Shown here one piece after another: positions 47,186 through 54,380 of a DNA stretch of 64,000 bases. The notes under the pieces were generated by a model that had not been told where the DNA came from, searched no databases, and worked only from the letters and a program-made list of their open reading frames with translations. A program made the position numbers and the translations under genes. This stretch comes from Haloglycomyces albus DSM 45210 (GTDB taxonomy: Bacteria > Actinomycetota > Actinomycetes > Mycobacteriales > Micromonosporaceae), in assembly GCF_000527155.1 (NCBI RefSeq), contig NZ_AZUQ01000001.1:2043615-2107614 (forward strand), written 5' to 3'. Numbering within the stretch: the stretch's first letter is position 1; each line of letters begins with the position of its first letter.

Positions 47186-47860
47186 TCAGTCCGAAGTGGC
47201 TTCTTTTTCTGATACCTCGTCGCTGGACGCGTCCCAGTTCCGAGCGGACACCTGAGCGGCTATCTCCGCCGCCTGCGTGCTGTTCGGCCCGGGGTGGGGA
47301 ACAAACACGGCCTCTCGGTAGTAGGTCATCTCGTCGATGCTCTCTCGGATGTCGGCCAGCGCGCGATGTGCCATTCCTTTACCGGGCTGATTCTGGTACA
47401 CGCGGGGGTACCACCGACGCGTCAATTCTTTGACGCTGGAGACGTCGATCATCCGGTAGTGGAGATGTGCTTCGAGCCGGGGAAGGTACTTTCTGATGAA
47501 CAAACGGTCAGTGGCAATGGAATTGCCGCACAATGGAGCGGTATTGGCATCGGGAACGAATTGTTTGACGTAATCGGTCACTGCGATGTCGGCTTCGGAC
47601 AAGGTGACCGTGGACGCGCGCACGGCGTCGGTGAGTCCCGATTCGGCGTGCATCGTAGAGACCACGGGGACCATGTTGTCGAGATGCTCGTCGTCGGCGT
47701 GAACGATGATGTCGATTCCTTCATCCAGTGGATTCAAATCAGCATCGGTGACGATGACGGCGATTTCAATGAGGGTTTCGGCCTCGGGGTCGAGACCGGT
47801 CATTTCACAGTCGGCCCAGACAAGTCGGTCGGATTTATTGTTGTTTCCGTTATTACTCAC
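47186..47860 (-). CDS. orn: oligoribonuclease
   Basis: A DEDDh 3'-5' exonuclease that finishes RNA decay by degrading 2-5 nt fragments and pGpG-type dinucleotides. The 224-residue protein has ExoI LVWADCEMTGLDPE (Asp and Glu, about residues 13-26), Exo II around APLCGNSIATDRLFI and Exo III HRALADIRESIDEM (His and Asp). The start is GTG 47860, 6 nt after TACAGT, so it is probably leaderless. tRNA-His lies downstream on the same strand. Confidence 0.95.
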   Translation of the reverse strand: MSNNGNNNKSDRLVWADCEMTGLDPEAETLIEIAVIVTDADLNPLDEGIDIIVHADDEHLDNMVPVVSTMHAESGLTDAVRASTVTLSEADIAVTDYVKQFVPDANTAPLCGNSIATDRLFIRKYLPRLEAHLHYRMIDVSSVKELTRRWYPRVYQNQPGKGMAHRALADIRESIDEMTYYREAVFVPHPGPNSTQAAEIAAQVSARNWDASSDEVSEKEATSD

Positions 47861-47866
47861 AGGGTT

Positions 47867-47872
47867 ACTGTA
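47867..47872 (-). promoter_or_regulatory. -10 box for a leaderless transcript (orn)
   Basis: TACAGT on the minus strand, AACCCT (6 nt), then GTG 47860. Confidence 0.6.
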
Positions 47873-47906
47873 CGCGGTGGGATTGGAAACAACCGCACTT
47901 GGCGGC

Positions 47907-47936
47907 TTGACATTTATTCGCGCTTACCGTTATATT
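47907..47936 (+). promoter_or_regulatory. consensus-like housekeeping promoter without a downstream gene
   Basis: TTGACA (47907-47912), an 18-bp spacer, then TATATT (47931-47936); TTATAT with 17 bp is an alternative. It is the best sigma-70-type match in the window. No coding sequence on that strand begins within 500 bp. Confidence 0.55.
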
Positions 47937-48387
47937 ATTGGTCACTGTAGTTGACAGTTATAGTGTGTTTATTCAATTGTTACGTATTATCGCATGTCAT
48001 GGTACGTGATTGGTGCCGCAATATAAATAGCTCTCGACTTTCGTGCAATAATGCGCGTGTACCTCTGGAGAGTAAGGGCCGCGACGAGGCGGGCCGCACA
48101 ATGCGGTTGATGAAATCGACTGAATTGCGGCAAACATCTGACGGAGTTTACCTGTTGCCTCCGCGAAGATGTGCCTGTGTTGACAGTCACTGGAAATTCC
48201 TTGGAATAAGGTCGTCATGATCGTCCGTTGAATCCGTGAGGTAGATGAGCCTGTGCTTAAGCCGGCGATTCGACGGCAGTGAACAATGAGGTTGCTGCAG
48301 GTACCGTTCATCGGTCAAAGCTGTAAGCGTAAAGTAGGAGCAGTGGCGACGGTGGGGTATTGGTGGTGTAAGCGACACCCTGATTGT

Positions 48388-48415
48388 GGAATTCCCGGTG
48401 GTTGCACGGTCGTTG
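48388..48415 (+). promoter_or_regulatory. ECF (SigH/SigR-like) promoter before the sigma factor gene
   Basis: GGAATT (48388-48393), an 18-bp spacer, then GTTG (48412-48415) match the GGAAT-N18-GTT consensus of actinobacterial thiol-oxidative-stress ECF sigma factors. The predicted transcript would start roughly 50 nt before GTG 48474. Confidence 0.6.
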
Positions 48416-48473
48416 TAACAGGTACGCCGATTTTTACGGCGTGGGGGACGAGAACCTAGAGGAGACCTTGAGC

Positions 48474-49424
48474 GTGGACAACAACACTACACCCACCCTA
48501 ACCACCGAAGAGGTCGCTGAAGAGCGGGACCTGGTAGGTGTCTACCTACACGAGATCTCGCGGACGCCGTTGTTGGACGCCGCCGCGGAGGTCGACTTGG
48601 CCAAGGCGATCGAAGCGGGACTCTATGCAGCCTACCTGCTTAAGGAGCGCACGGCACCCGAAGGTCTGAGTGATAAAGATCTCAAGCGACTGATCGAAGA
48701 GGGTGCTCGAGCGAAAGAGCAGTTCATCAAGGCCAACCTGCGACTTGTCGTATCCATAGCGCGGCGCTACGTACGCTCGGGTATGCCGATGCTGGATCTG
48801 ATCCAGGAAGGCAACACCGGACTCGTGCGCGCGGTGGAGAAATTCGACTATGCCAGGGGCTATAAGTTTTCCACCTATGCCACCTGGTGGATCCGGCAAG
48901 CGATCAGCCGAGCGATCGCACAGCAAGAACGCACCGTACGTCTACCCGTGCATCTGGTAGAAGACGTCAACCGGATGCGCAATGTGACCCGACAACTCAC
49001 TCGCGAGTTGGGCGGAGAACCCGATCCCGAACAGATCGCCAACGCACTCGGCGTGACCGTCGAGCGAGTCAACGAACTCATACGCTGGAGCCAAGACACC
49101 GTCTCTCTGGATACGCCCATCGGTGACGACGGGGATACGAACCTCGGGGACCTGGTGGCCGACTCCGACGAACCGGGACCGGAAGACCTCGTACTGGCCG
49201 GGCTGGAACGCCAGCGTATCGAAATGATGCTCAACCACCTGGACGAGCGTTCCGCCGGAATCGTGAAAGCCCGGTACGGCCTCGAAGACGGGCGGGAACA
49301 CTCCCTGACCGAAGTGGCGCACCGCTTCCACCTATCCAGGGAACGCATCCGCCAACTGGAAATCCAGGCACTGGCCCGCCTGAAAGAGCTGGCAAACGAT
49401 CAAATACTCGCCGAAGCCGCTTGA
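48474..49424 (+). CDS. sigB: group 2 (SigB-like) RNA polymerase sigma factor
   Basis: The 316-residue sigma-70-family factor lacks the long acidic N-terminus of a primary factor. Region 1.2 is DLVGVYLHEISRTPLL. Region 2 includes KEQFIKANLRLVVSIARRYV, MPMLDLIQEGNTGLVRAVEKFD and YKFSTYATWWIRQAI. Region 3 starts TVRLPVHL, and region 4 ends HSLTEVAHRFHLSRERIRQLEIQALARLK. The GTG start follows GAGGAGA; a longer frame exists upstream but would include the promoter. The length and sequence fit mycobacterial SigB-type factors for stress and stationary-phase transcription. Confidence 0.92.
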   Translation: MDNNTTPTLTTEEVAEERDLVGVYLHEISRTPLLDAAAEVDLAKAIEAGLYAAYLLKERTAPEGLSDKDLKRLIEEGARAKEQFIKANLRLVVSIARRYVRSGMPMLDLIQEGNTGLVRAVEKFDYARGYKFSTYATWWIRQAISRAIAQQERTVRLPVHLVEDVNRMRNVTRQLTRELGGEPDPEQIANALGVTVERVNELIRWSQDTVSLDTPIGDDGDTNLGDLVADSDEPGPEDLVLAGLERQRIEMMLNHLDERSAGIVKARYGLEDGREHSLTEVAHRFHLSRERIRQLEIQALARLKELANDQILAEAA

Positions 49425-49444
49425 TTGGTGAGGTGACCGCTCAG

Positions 49445-49620
49445 CTTGCCCCAGGCACTCCATATTTGCGCTGTGGGGGATTCTCACGACCTGAAGGTCG
49501 CGACGAATCTTCCTCGCGCAAATCTGAAGCACCTGGAACAACCTGAGCTCTTCTCCAGCTCTACCGCCGCTACACACGCGCCTGCGGCGCGATGTTAGCG
49601 GCTCGCCAGTTCCCTGAGAC
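49445..49620. repeat. structured repeat, copy 3 (inverted, diverged)
   Basis: Read on the minus strand this is one module B (49555-49609) and one module A (49445-49540). Module A keeps the pairing but changes the bases: CCAGG/CCTGG replaces TGAGG/CCTCA, and TTTGCGC/GCGCAAA replaces TTCGCGC/GCACGAA. The central ACGACCT/AGGTCG hairpin is shared. It lies 20 bp after the sigma factor stop. Confidence 0.8.
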
Positions 49621-49820
49621 GTGCGCGCTGGTCGAGTTCCTCCCGAATGCACGGGCAGATCAACCGCTGCGTCGCACTTTCAGCGTCAGCGACCCGTCAG
49701 TTTGACACTCCTGGGAGAAAGTTCGGCGGAATTCCTTCCGTGGTCTTAAGCCTGAACGATTTCGATCCATTTAGTTTTGCCTACTCTGGCCCCAGACCCT
49801 GATGTTCGTCTTATTCGCAT
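49621..49820. other. non-coding remainder of the sigma factor-NlpC interval
   Basis: Nothing recognisable was seen in these 200 bp between the repeat copy and the terminator of the minus-strand NlpC/P60 gene. Confidence 0.4.
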
Positions 49821-49860
49821 AAAAAGAGGCGACCGCTGGAATACCAGTCGGCCGCCTCGT
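49821..49860 (-). terminator. intrinsic terminator of the NlpC/P60 gene
   Basis: A stem 49826-49839 / 49844-49858 (one bulge) with an AATA loop, followed on the minus strand by TTTTTAT. Confidence 0.88.
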
Positions 49861-49874
49861 AACGGTCGGTTGCG

Positions 49875-50927
49875 CTAAGCGCGTTTGTAACCGTCGATCG
49901 CCATCATGTCGACATTGGAGATCTTGACCGATTCACCGGGTTGCGGCGCGTGGACGACGTCGCCACCACCGATGTAGATTCCGACGTGGCTTTGCCCGTT
50001 GTAAAACACCAGGTCGCCCGCTTGGAGCTGGTCACGGGAAACAGAGCTGGTCTGATCCCACAAGGCCCACGTATTACCACTGACGTTGATTCCAGCGGAT
50101 GAATAGGCGGCACTCACCAAACCGGAACAGTCGAACGCATCGGGGCCGGTGGCTCCGAAAACGTACGGCTTTCCGATTTGCGCCACGGCGAAGTCGGCGA
50201 CGGCATTGCCGGTCTGTGCATCATGCCCTGCGGTATCGTCAGTGCTCTCCGAAGCCTCGGAGGTGTCTGAGCCGGAGTCGTCGGTTTCGGATTCTTCAGC
50301 AGCTTCCTCAGCGGCCTTCCGCTCGGCCTCCGCTTCCTCTGCCAGCTCCTTCTTCTCACGCTCGGCCTCTTCCTCAGCCTTCTTAGTGCTGGTGTAGGCG
50401 GCATGTGCGGTGGCGATATCGTCCGTCAAGTCCGTTAGGTGTCCGTGCGCACGATTGATATCGGTTTCCAACTCGTCGATAGTGTCGGAGGCGTCGAGCG
50501 CCTCGTCCTTTTTCTCATCGAGAATGTTGTTGACGTTGTAGAGATCGCTGACCTTTTGCTTCAGTGAGAGTTCGTCGTCGCGAAGTGTATCGGCCGCAAC
50601 CTCGAACGCCGACGTATGCGTGTCGAACGTTTCAGCCGCGTCGTCGACGACCTCCTGCTCACGCTTGATTTGCGACTCCCAGGATTCCACTTGGTCGGAG
50701 ACGTTCCCGAACTCATCGGTCAGGTCGTTCAAGTAGGTCTGGATTTCCTCGCTGGACATTTCACTGTAGTCGACGGAGGTGGGAGCGCTGTCGGCTGAAG
50801 CCGGGGTAGCGCCGAAAACTGCGGCGCCACCGACTCCGAGCAAGCCGGCGCCCACAATGGCGATGGAACGTCGTATTAGCGGGTGGCCGGCATGCTGCGC
50901 ATGCGGTGAGTTGTTTTCGATTGGCAC
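49875..50927 (-). CDS. secreted NlpC/P60 cell-wall peptidase
   Basis: This is a predicted D,L-endopeptidase that cuts peptidoglycan stem peptides. The 350-residue precursor (GTG 50927, seven bases after GAGGAAAGG) has a signal peptide with core IVGAGLLGVGGAAVFGATPASA. A long acidic and alanine-rich coiled coil follows (about 45-215), then a C-terminal NlpC/P60 domain. The catalytic Cys is in DAFDCSGLVSAAY (about residue 267) and the His in SHVGIYIGGGDVVHA (about 314). The layout resembles RipA/RipC-type hydrolases. The c-di-AMP riboswitch upstream links its expression to cell-wall and osmotic signalling. Confidence 0.93.
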   Translation of the reverse strand: MPIENNSPHAQHAGHPLIRRSIAIVGAGLLGVGGAAVFGATPASADSAPTSVDYSEMSSEEIQTYLNDLTDEFGNVSDQVESWESQIKREQEVVDDAAETFDTHTSAFEVAADTLRDDELSLKQKVSDLYNVNNILDEKKDEALDASDTIDELETDINRAHGHLTDLTDDIATAHAAYTSTKKAEEEAEREKKELAEEAEAERKAAEEAAEESETDDSGSDTSEASESTDDTAGHDAQTGNAVADFAVAQIGKPYVFGATGPDAFDCSGLVSAAYSSAGINVSGNTWALWDQTSSVSRDQLQAGDLVFYNGQSHVGIYIGGGDVVHAPQPGESVKISNVDMMAIDGYKRA

Positions 50928-50948
50928 GAAGGAGCCTTTCCTCATCTT

Positions 50949-51090
50949 CCGCCTACCGGGTTAGCTGTCGGGTTCGGGCTGAAGAGGAAAGCCCTACGCA
51001 CTGGGGTCCGTGCGATTCACCCCGGATGTCGCATAACAGGGGAAACGGCTGTACGCCGTTGCGCGACGGGTGGGTCCCCGGTCCGGGCGA
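50949..51090 (-). promoter_or_regulatory. c-di-AMP (ydaO/yuaA) riboswitch
   Basis: The minus strand carries the hallmark 3' consensus AGCCCGAACCCGACAGCTAA, then CCCGGTAGGCGGA, preceded by GGGGTGAATC and AGGGCTTTCCTCTTC. These match the ydaO motif that binds two c-di-AMP molecules. It ends about 20 nt before the start of the NlpC/P60 gene. In actinobacteria this class typically controls resuscitation-promoting factors and cell-wall hydrolases, usually as an off switch. Confidence 0.9.
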
Positions 51091-51578
51091 CCGATTCAGT
51101 CGAATCGGAAGTCTGGTTCGGCGGTCCGCTCGGGTGGATCGGGTCGATCCGCTGTTTCCCGGTCGGAACGAGAATGACCCTACTGTTTTAAAAAATTTGC
51201 GCCAAGGGATGTGTGAAAATCTCGACAAGGTGGACTGAGAGAAATGATCGAGTGGTCAGAGTAATCATCCGAACGTTGGAGGGGAACAGGCCATACGTCC
51301 GAGGAGCATCACATAAAAGAAAGGTGAATCAGTCCAATTGTTGGTGTTGGAGCCAATTAAAAATTGGTCGGTGAACAGTTACTGAATTCGACATATCACT
51401 TAATCTAGATGCAATATCCGCTGCTGCCCAACGAGCTGCAAACGCTGAAACGACGATATGGCTACCGGTGCTTTAGCAAAACGCCTGACCACCCACGTAC
51501 TTTCAACCGGTGCGCTTCCGGCGAAGCCCAGAAGGTACGGCTGCCTGTGTTTTCTGCAGAGCTTAATCACGAGTCTGT
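51091..51578. other. non-coding region between riboswitch and repeat copy 2
   Basis: No gene is supported. The minus-strand promoter of the riboswitch gene should lie around 51100-51250, but no clear pair was fixed. A segment at 51440-51560 (for example GGCTGCCTGTG) is weakly similar to the repeat family flank and may be an eroded piece. Confidence 0.4.
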
Positions 51579-51874
51579 TCCCACGGATAAACCAACTGGC
51601 GAGCCGCCAACACCGCGCGCAGTGCGTGTGTATGCGGCGGTAGAGCTGCCTGTACCTTCAAGATAACTCGACCAACACGCATTACCCCTGACGCAACTGG
51701 CGAGCTTCGAGCGCAGCGCAGAAGCGGTAGAGCTGGAGAGGAGCTGGGGGCTGCTGAGGTGCTGCGAATTCGTGCGAGGAGGATTCGTAGCGACCTCCAG
51801 GTCGTGAGAATCCCCCACAGCGCGAAGGCGTAGTGCCTCAGCAGCCCCCAGCGGTCACCTACCCACCACGTTGG
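51579..51874. repeat. structured repeat, copy 2 (modules B-B-A)
   Basis: Same order and orientation as copy 1, beginning CCCACGGATA. Module B copies are at 51595-51648 and 51696-51735, and module A is at 51743-51852 with identical 17-bp arms. The first module B here has a longer stem (GCCGC/GCGGC instead of GCTTC/GAGGC). The right end contains the stop codon of the MerR gene. Confidence 0.9.
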
Positions 51875-52500
51875 TGCCAGGAGCTCGCCGCCGTGTGCGC
51901 TATTCGGTGCAATGTGGACATTAGGGTTTCGCCTATGAGGAGAGACGTCACCGCCCATTCGGCATCCAGTTCGCCCTCGCTGGCGGTGGCTCGGTCGATG
52001 ATGTCCAGGTCTCCGGCCGCCAGTTGTGCGGCCGCGTTGGCGATCATGGTGAACAGTTCGGGTGTGTCGGGGTAGCCGAGTGTGTAGTAGGCGGTCAGGA
52101 TCGCCAGCAGTGAATCGCGATAGGTTTCGGGAGCGTAGTCCTCCCAATCGTGTTCCCGTAGCAGGCGATCTGCGGTTTGCTGTGCTTGTTGTACTGCGGT
52201 TTCGGGGGCTTTGGTGGGATGTGGCGTATGGTGTGTGGCGGCCAGTCCGGCGGCCATGGCTTGGTGCACACTCCCACCGAATCGGTTGATCGCCCCGAGG
52301 ACCTCCTTGATCTGGGAGATCGTCAGGTTCGTGGTATCGGCCAGCGTGCGTATCAAAAGGAGGCGGTGGATATGTGATGCGTCATAGGACATGCTCCGAT
52401 CGGACGTCTCCACGCCACGCGGGAGAAGTCGCTCGCGTACGTAGTACTTGATCGTGGCCACCGGTATTCCCGTGACCTGCGATAGTTCCCCTATCCTCAT
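51859..52500 (-). CDS. MerR-family transcriptional regulator
   Basis: The 213-residue protein starts at ATG 52500 (MRIGELSQVTGIPVATIKYYVRERLLP), the classic MerR winged helix. A dimerisation helix follows (LRTLADTTNLTISQIKEVLG region). The C-terminal effector part of about 130 residues is mostly helical and has no cysteine, so it is not a metal sensor. The start is 6 nt after TACACT. It diverges from argS, with only 101 bp between the starts. The final codons (HQRGG) and the stop lie inside repeat copy 2, so the C-terminus may have been altered by the repeat. Confidence 0.88.
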   Translation of the reverse strand: MRIGELSQVTGIPVATIKYYVRERLLPRGVETSDRSMSYDASHIHRLLLIRTLADTTNLTISQIKEVLGAINRFGGSVHQAMAAGLAATHHTPHPTKAPETAVQQAQQTADRLLREHDWEDYAPETYRDSLLAILTAYYTLGYPDTPELFTMIANAAAQLAAGDLDIIDRATASEGELDAEWAVTSLLIGETLMSTLHRIAHTAASSWHQRGG

Positions 52501-52506
52501 GTATCC

Positions 52507-52512
52507 AGTGTA
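52507..52512 (-). promoter_or_regulatory. -10 box for a leaderless transcript (MerR gene)
   Basis: TACACT on the minus strand, GGATAC (6 nt), then ATG 52500. Confidence 0.6.
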
Positions 52513-52589
52513 CGGCCCGGAGGGAGCGGGGACATGCGACCTCGAACATTCCCGCAATAAACCATTCGAGTCGGTGGAGAGCGGAACGG

Positions 52590-52595
52590 TACAGT
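52590..52595 (+). promoter_or_regulatory. -10 box for a leaderless transcript (argS)
   Basis: TACAGT followed by TGGGCT (6 nt) and GTG 52602. Confidence 0.65.
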
Positions 52596-52601
52596 TGGGC
52601 T

Positions 52602-54251
52602 GTGACTCCAGAATCGCTCGCAGAAAAGGTCCTGTCCGCCACCGTGACGGCGTTCAACGCCGCCGGTCTTGACACGTCGGTGCTTCCGGCGAAGACCACC
52701 GTAGAGCGACCCCGAAATCCCGAGCACGGCGACTACGCCTCTACTATCGCCCTACAGTTGGCGAAGAAGGCGGGCACTCAACCGCGTTCGTTGGCCGAAC
52801 AGATCGCCGCGGAACTCGTTGACGCGGAAGGCATTGAATCCGTCGAACTGGCCGGGCCAGGGTTTCTCAACATCACTCTCGCGGCCGGTGCGGCCGGAGA
52901 AATCGTGGGAACGATCGTGGGGCAAGGTGCCAAGTTCGGCACCAATACCACCATGAACAGCGACCGGATCAATCTGGAATTCGTCTCGGCCAACCCCACG
53001 GGTCCGGTGCATTTGGGCGCCACCCGGTGGGCGGCGGTCGGCAACGCTCTCGCTCGCGTGATGCAGGCATCGGGAGCCGAAGTGGTCCAGGAATACTACT
53101 TCAACGACGCCGGAGCACAGATCGACCGTTTCGCCGAGTCGCTGTACGCCATTGCTCAGGGGCGTGACATCCCCGAAGACGGGTACGCCGGGGCTTACAT
53201 GGAAGACATCGCGCAGGAAATCGTGGACAACAATCCCGATATTCTTGAGTCGGACAATGCGCTGCGGACTTTCCGAAACGAGGGAATCGACCTCATGTTC
53301 GCCGATATCAAGCGTTCTCTCGCTGACTTCGGTGTCGAGTTCGATGTGTACTTCAACGAGCGTGACCTGCATGAATCGCACGCCCTTGAGGACGCCCTCG
53401 AAAAGTTGTCCGCCGCCGGCCACGTCTTCGAGAAGGACGGGGCCACCTGGCTGCGCACGACGACCTTTGGAGACGACAAGGATCGTCCCCTGAAGAAGTC
53501 GGATGGGGCGTGGACCTATTTCGCCGCCGACTGCGCGTATTACCTCAATAAACGTAAACGGGGATTCGAACACAACGTCATCATGCTGGCGGCCGATCAC
53601 CATGGCTATGTCGGTCGCATGAACGCCATGACGCAGTGCTTCGGTGACAATCCCGCGCACCTTGAGCTCATCATCGGGCAGTTCGTCAATTTGCTGAAAG
53701 ACGGGCAGCCGGTCCGCATGTCCAAGCGTGCCGGAACCGTCGTCACCTTGGACGACGTTGTGGAGCAGATCGGCGTCGACGCCACGCGTTACGCCTTGGC
53801 CCGTTACAGTATGGACACACCCATCGATCTCGACATTGATCGGTGGACGCGCCACAACAGCGACAATCCGGTGTATTACGTGCAGTACGCGCACGCTCGG
53901 ATCAGCGCCGTTATTCGCAACGCCGCTGAAAAGGGCATTATTCTGGGTGGGACCTACCGGGCCGAAGAGCTCACTCACGAGCGCGAGCTTGACCTGTTGA
54001 AGGAGCTCGCCGAGTTCCCGAACGTGGTGGCCAGTGCGGCCGAGCTGCGGGAAATCCACCGTGTCGCGCGTTATGCCGAAGGGCTTGCGGGTGCCTACCA
54101 CCGGTTCTACTCTGAGTGCCGGATTCTTCCCCGCGACGGCGAGAAGCTGACCGAGACCGGTCTGTCGCGATTGTGGCTGGCCGAGGCCACCCGTATCACC
54201 TTGCGGAACGCTCTCCGCATGCTGGGTGTGTCGGCTCCCGATCGAATGTAG
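52602..54251 (+). CDS. argS: arginyl-tRNA synthetase
   Basis: Charges tRNA-Arg. The 549-residue class I enzyme has the additional N-terminal domain, then ANPTGPVHLGATRWAAVGNAL with the HIGH-type signature (HLGA) near residue 136, and RMSKRAGT as the KMSK-type loop. The C-terminal DALR domain ends LRMLGVSAPDRM. The GTG start lies 6 nt after TACAGT, so it is probably leaderless. It is the first gene of the conserved argS-lysA-hom-thrC-thrB run. Confidence 0.97.
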   Translation: MTPESLAEKVLSATVTAFNAAGLDTSVLPAKTTVERPRNPEHGDYASTIALQLAKKAGTQPRSLAEQIAAELVDAEGIESVELAGPGFLNITLAAGAAGEIVGTIVGQGAKFGTNTTMNSDRINLEFVSANPTGPVHLGATRWAAVGNALARVMQASGAEVVQEYYFNDAGAQIDRFAESLYAIAQGRDIPEDGYAGAYMEDIAQEIVDNNPDILESDNALRTFRNEGIDLMFADIKRSLADFGVEFDVYFNERDLHESHALEDALEKLSAAGHVFEKDGATWLRTTTFGDDKDRPLKKSDGAWTYFAADCAYYLNKRKRGFEHNVIMLAADHHGYVGRMNAMTQCFGDNPAHLELIIGQFVNLLKDGQPVRMSKRAGTVVTLDDVVEQIGVDATRYALARYSMDTPIDLDIDRWTRHNSDNPVYYVQYAHARISAVIRNAAEKGIILGGTYRAEELTHERELDLLKELAEFPNVVASAAELREIHRVARYAEGLAGAYHRFYSECRILPRDGEKLTETGLSRLWLAEATRITLRNALRMLGVSAPDRM

Positions 54252-54380
54252 GGGCTTTCGACACGACCCACATCGTGGACAGGACGCCGTCAAGGCAACA
54301 CCCGCTGGACCCGACGCGTTACGCTGGTCGGGTCCATATCGCTTTCTAGACCATCAGCACAGAGCACCCAAGGACACACG

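Larger units (their letters stand above)
47861..48473. other. 613-bp AT-rich region between orn and the sigma factor gene
   Basis: No protein gene is supported. The region holds a consensus-like plus-strand promoter (47907-47936), two more TTGACA motifs (near 47952 and 48179), GC-rich complementary segments around 48077-48105, and the sigma-gene promoter at 48388. A non-coding transcript is possible between about 47943 and 48230. Confidence 0.45.
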
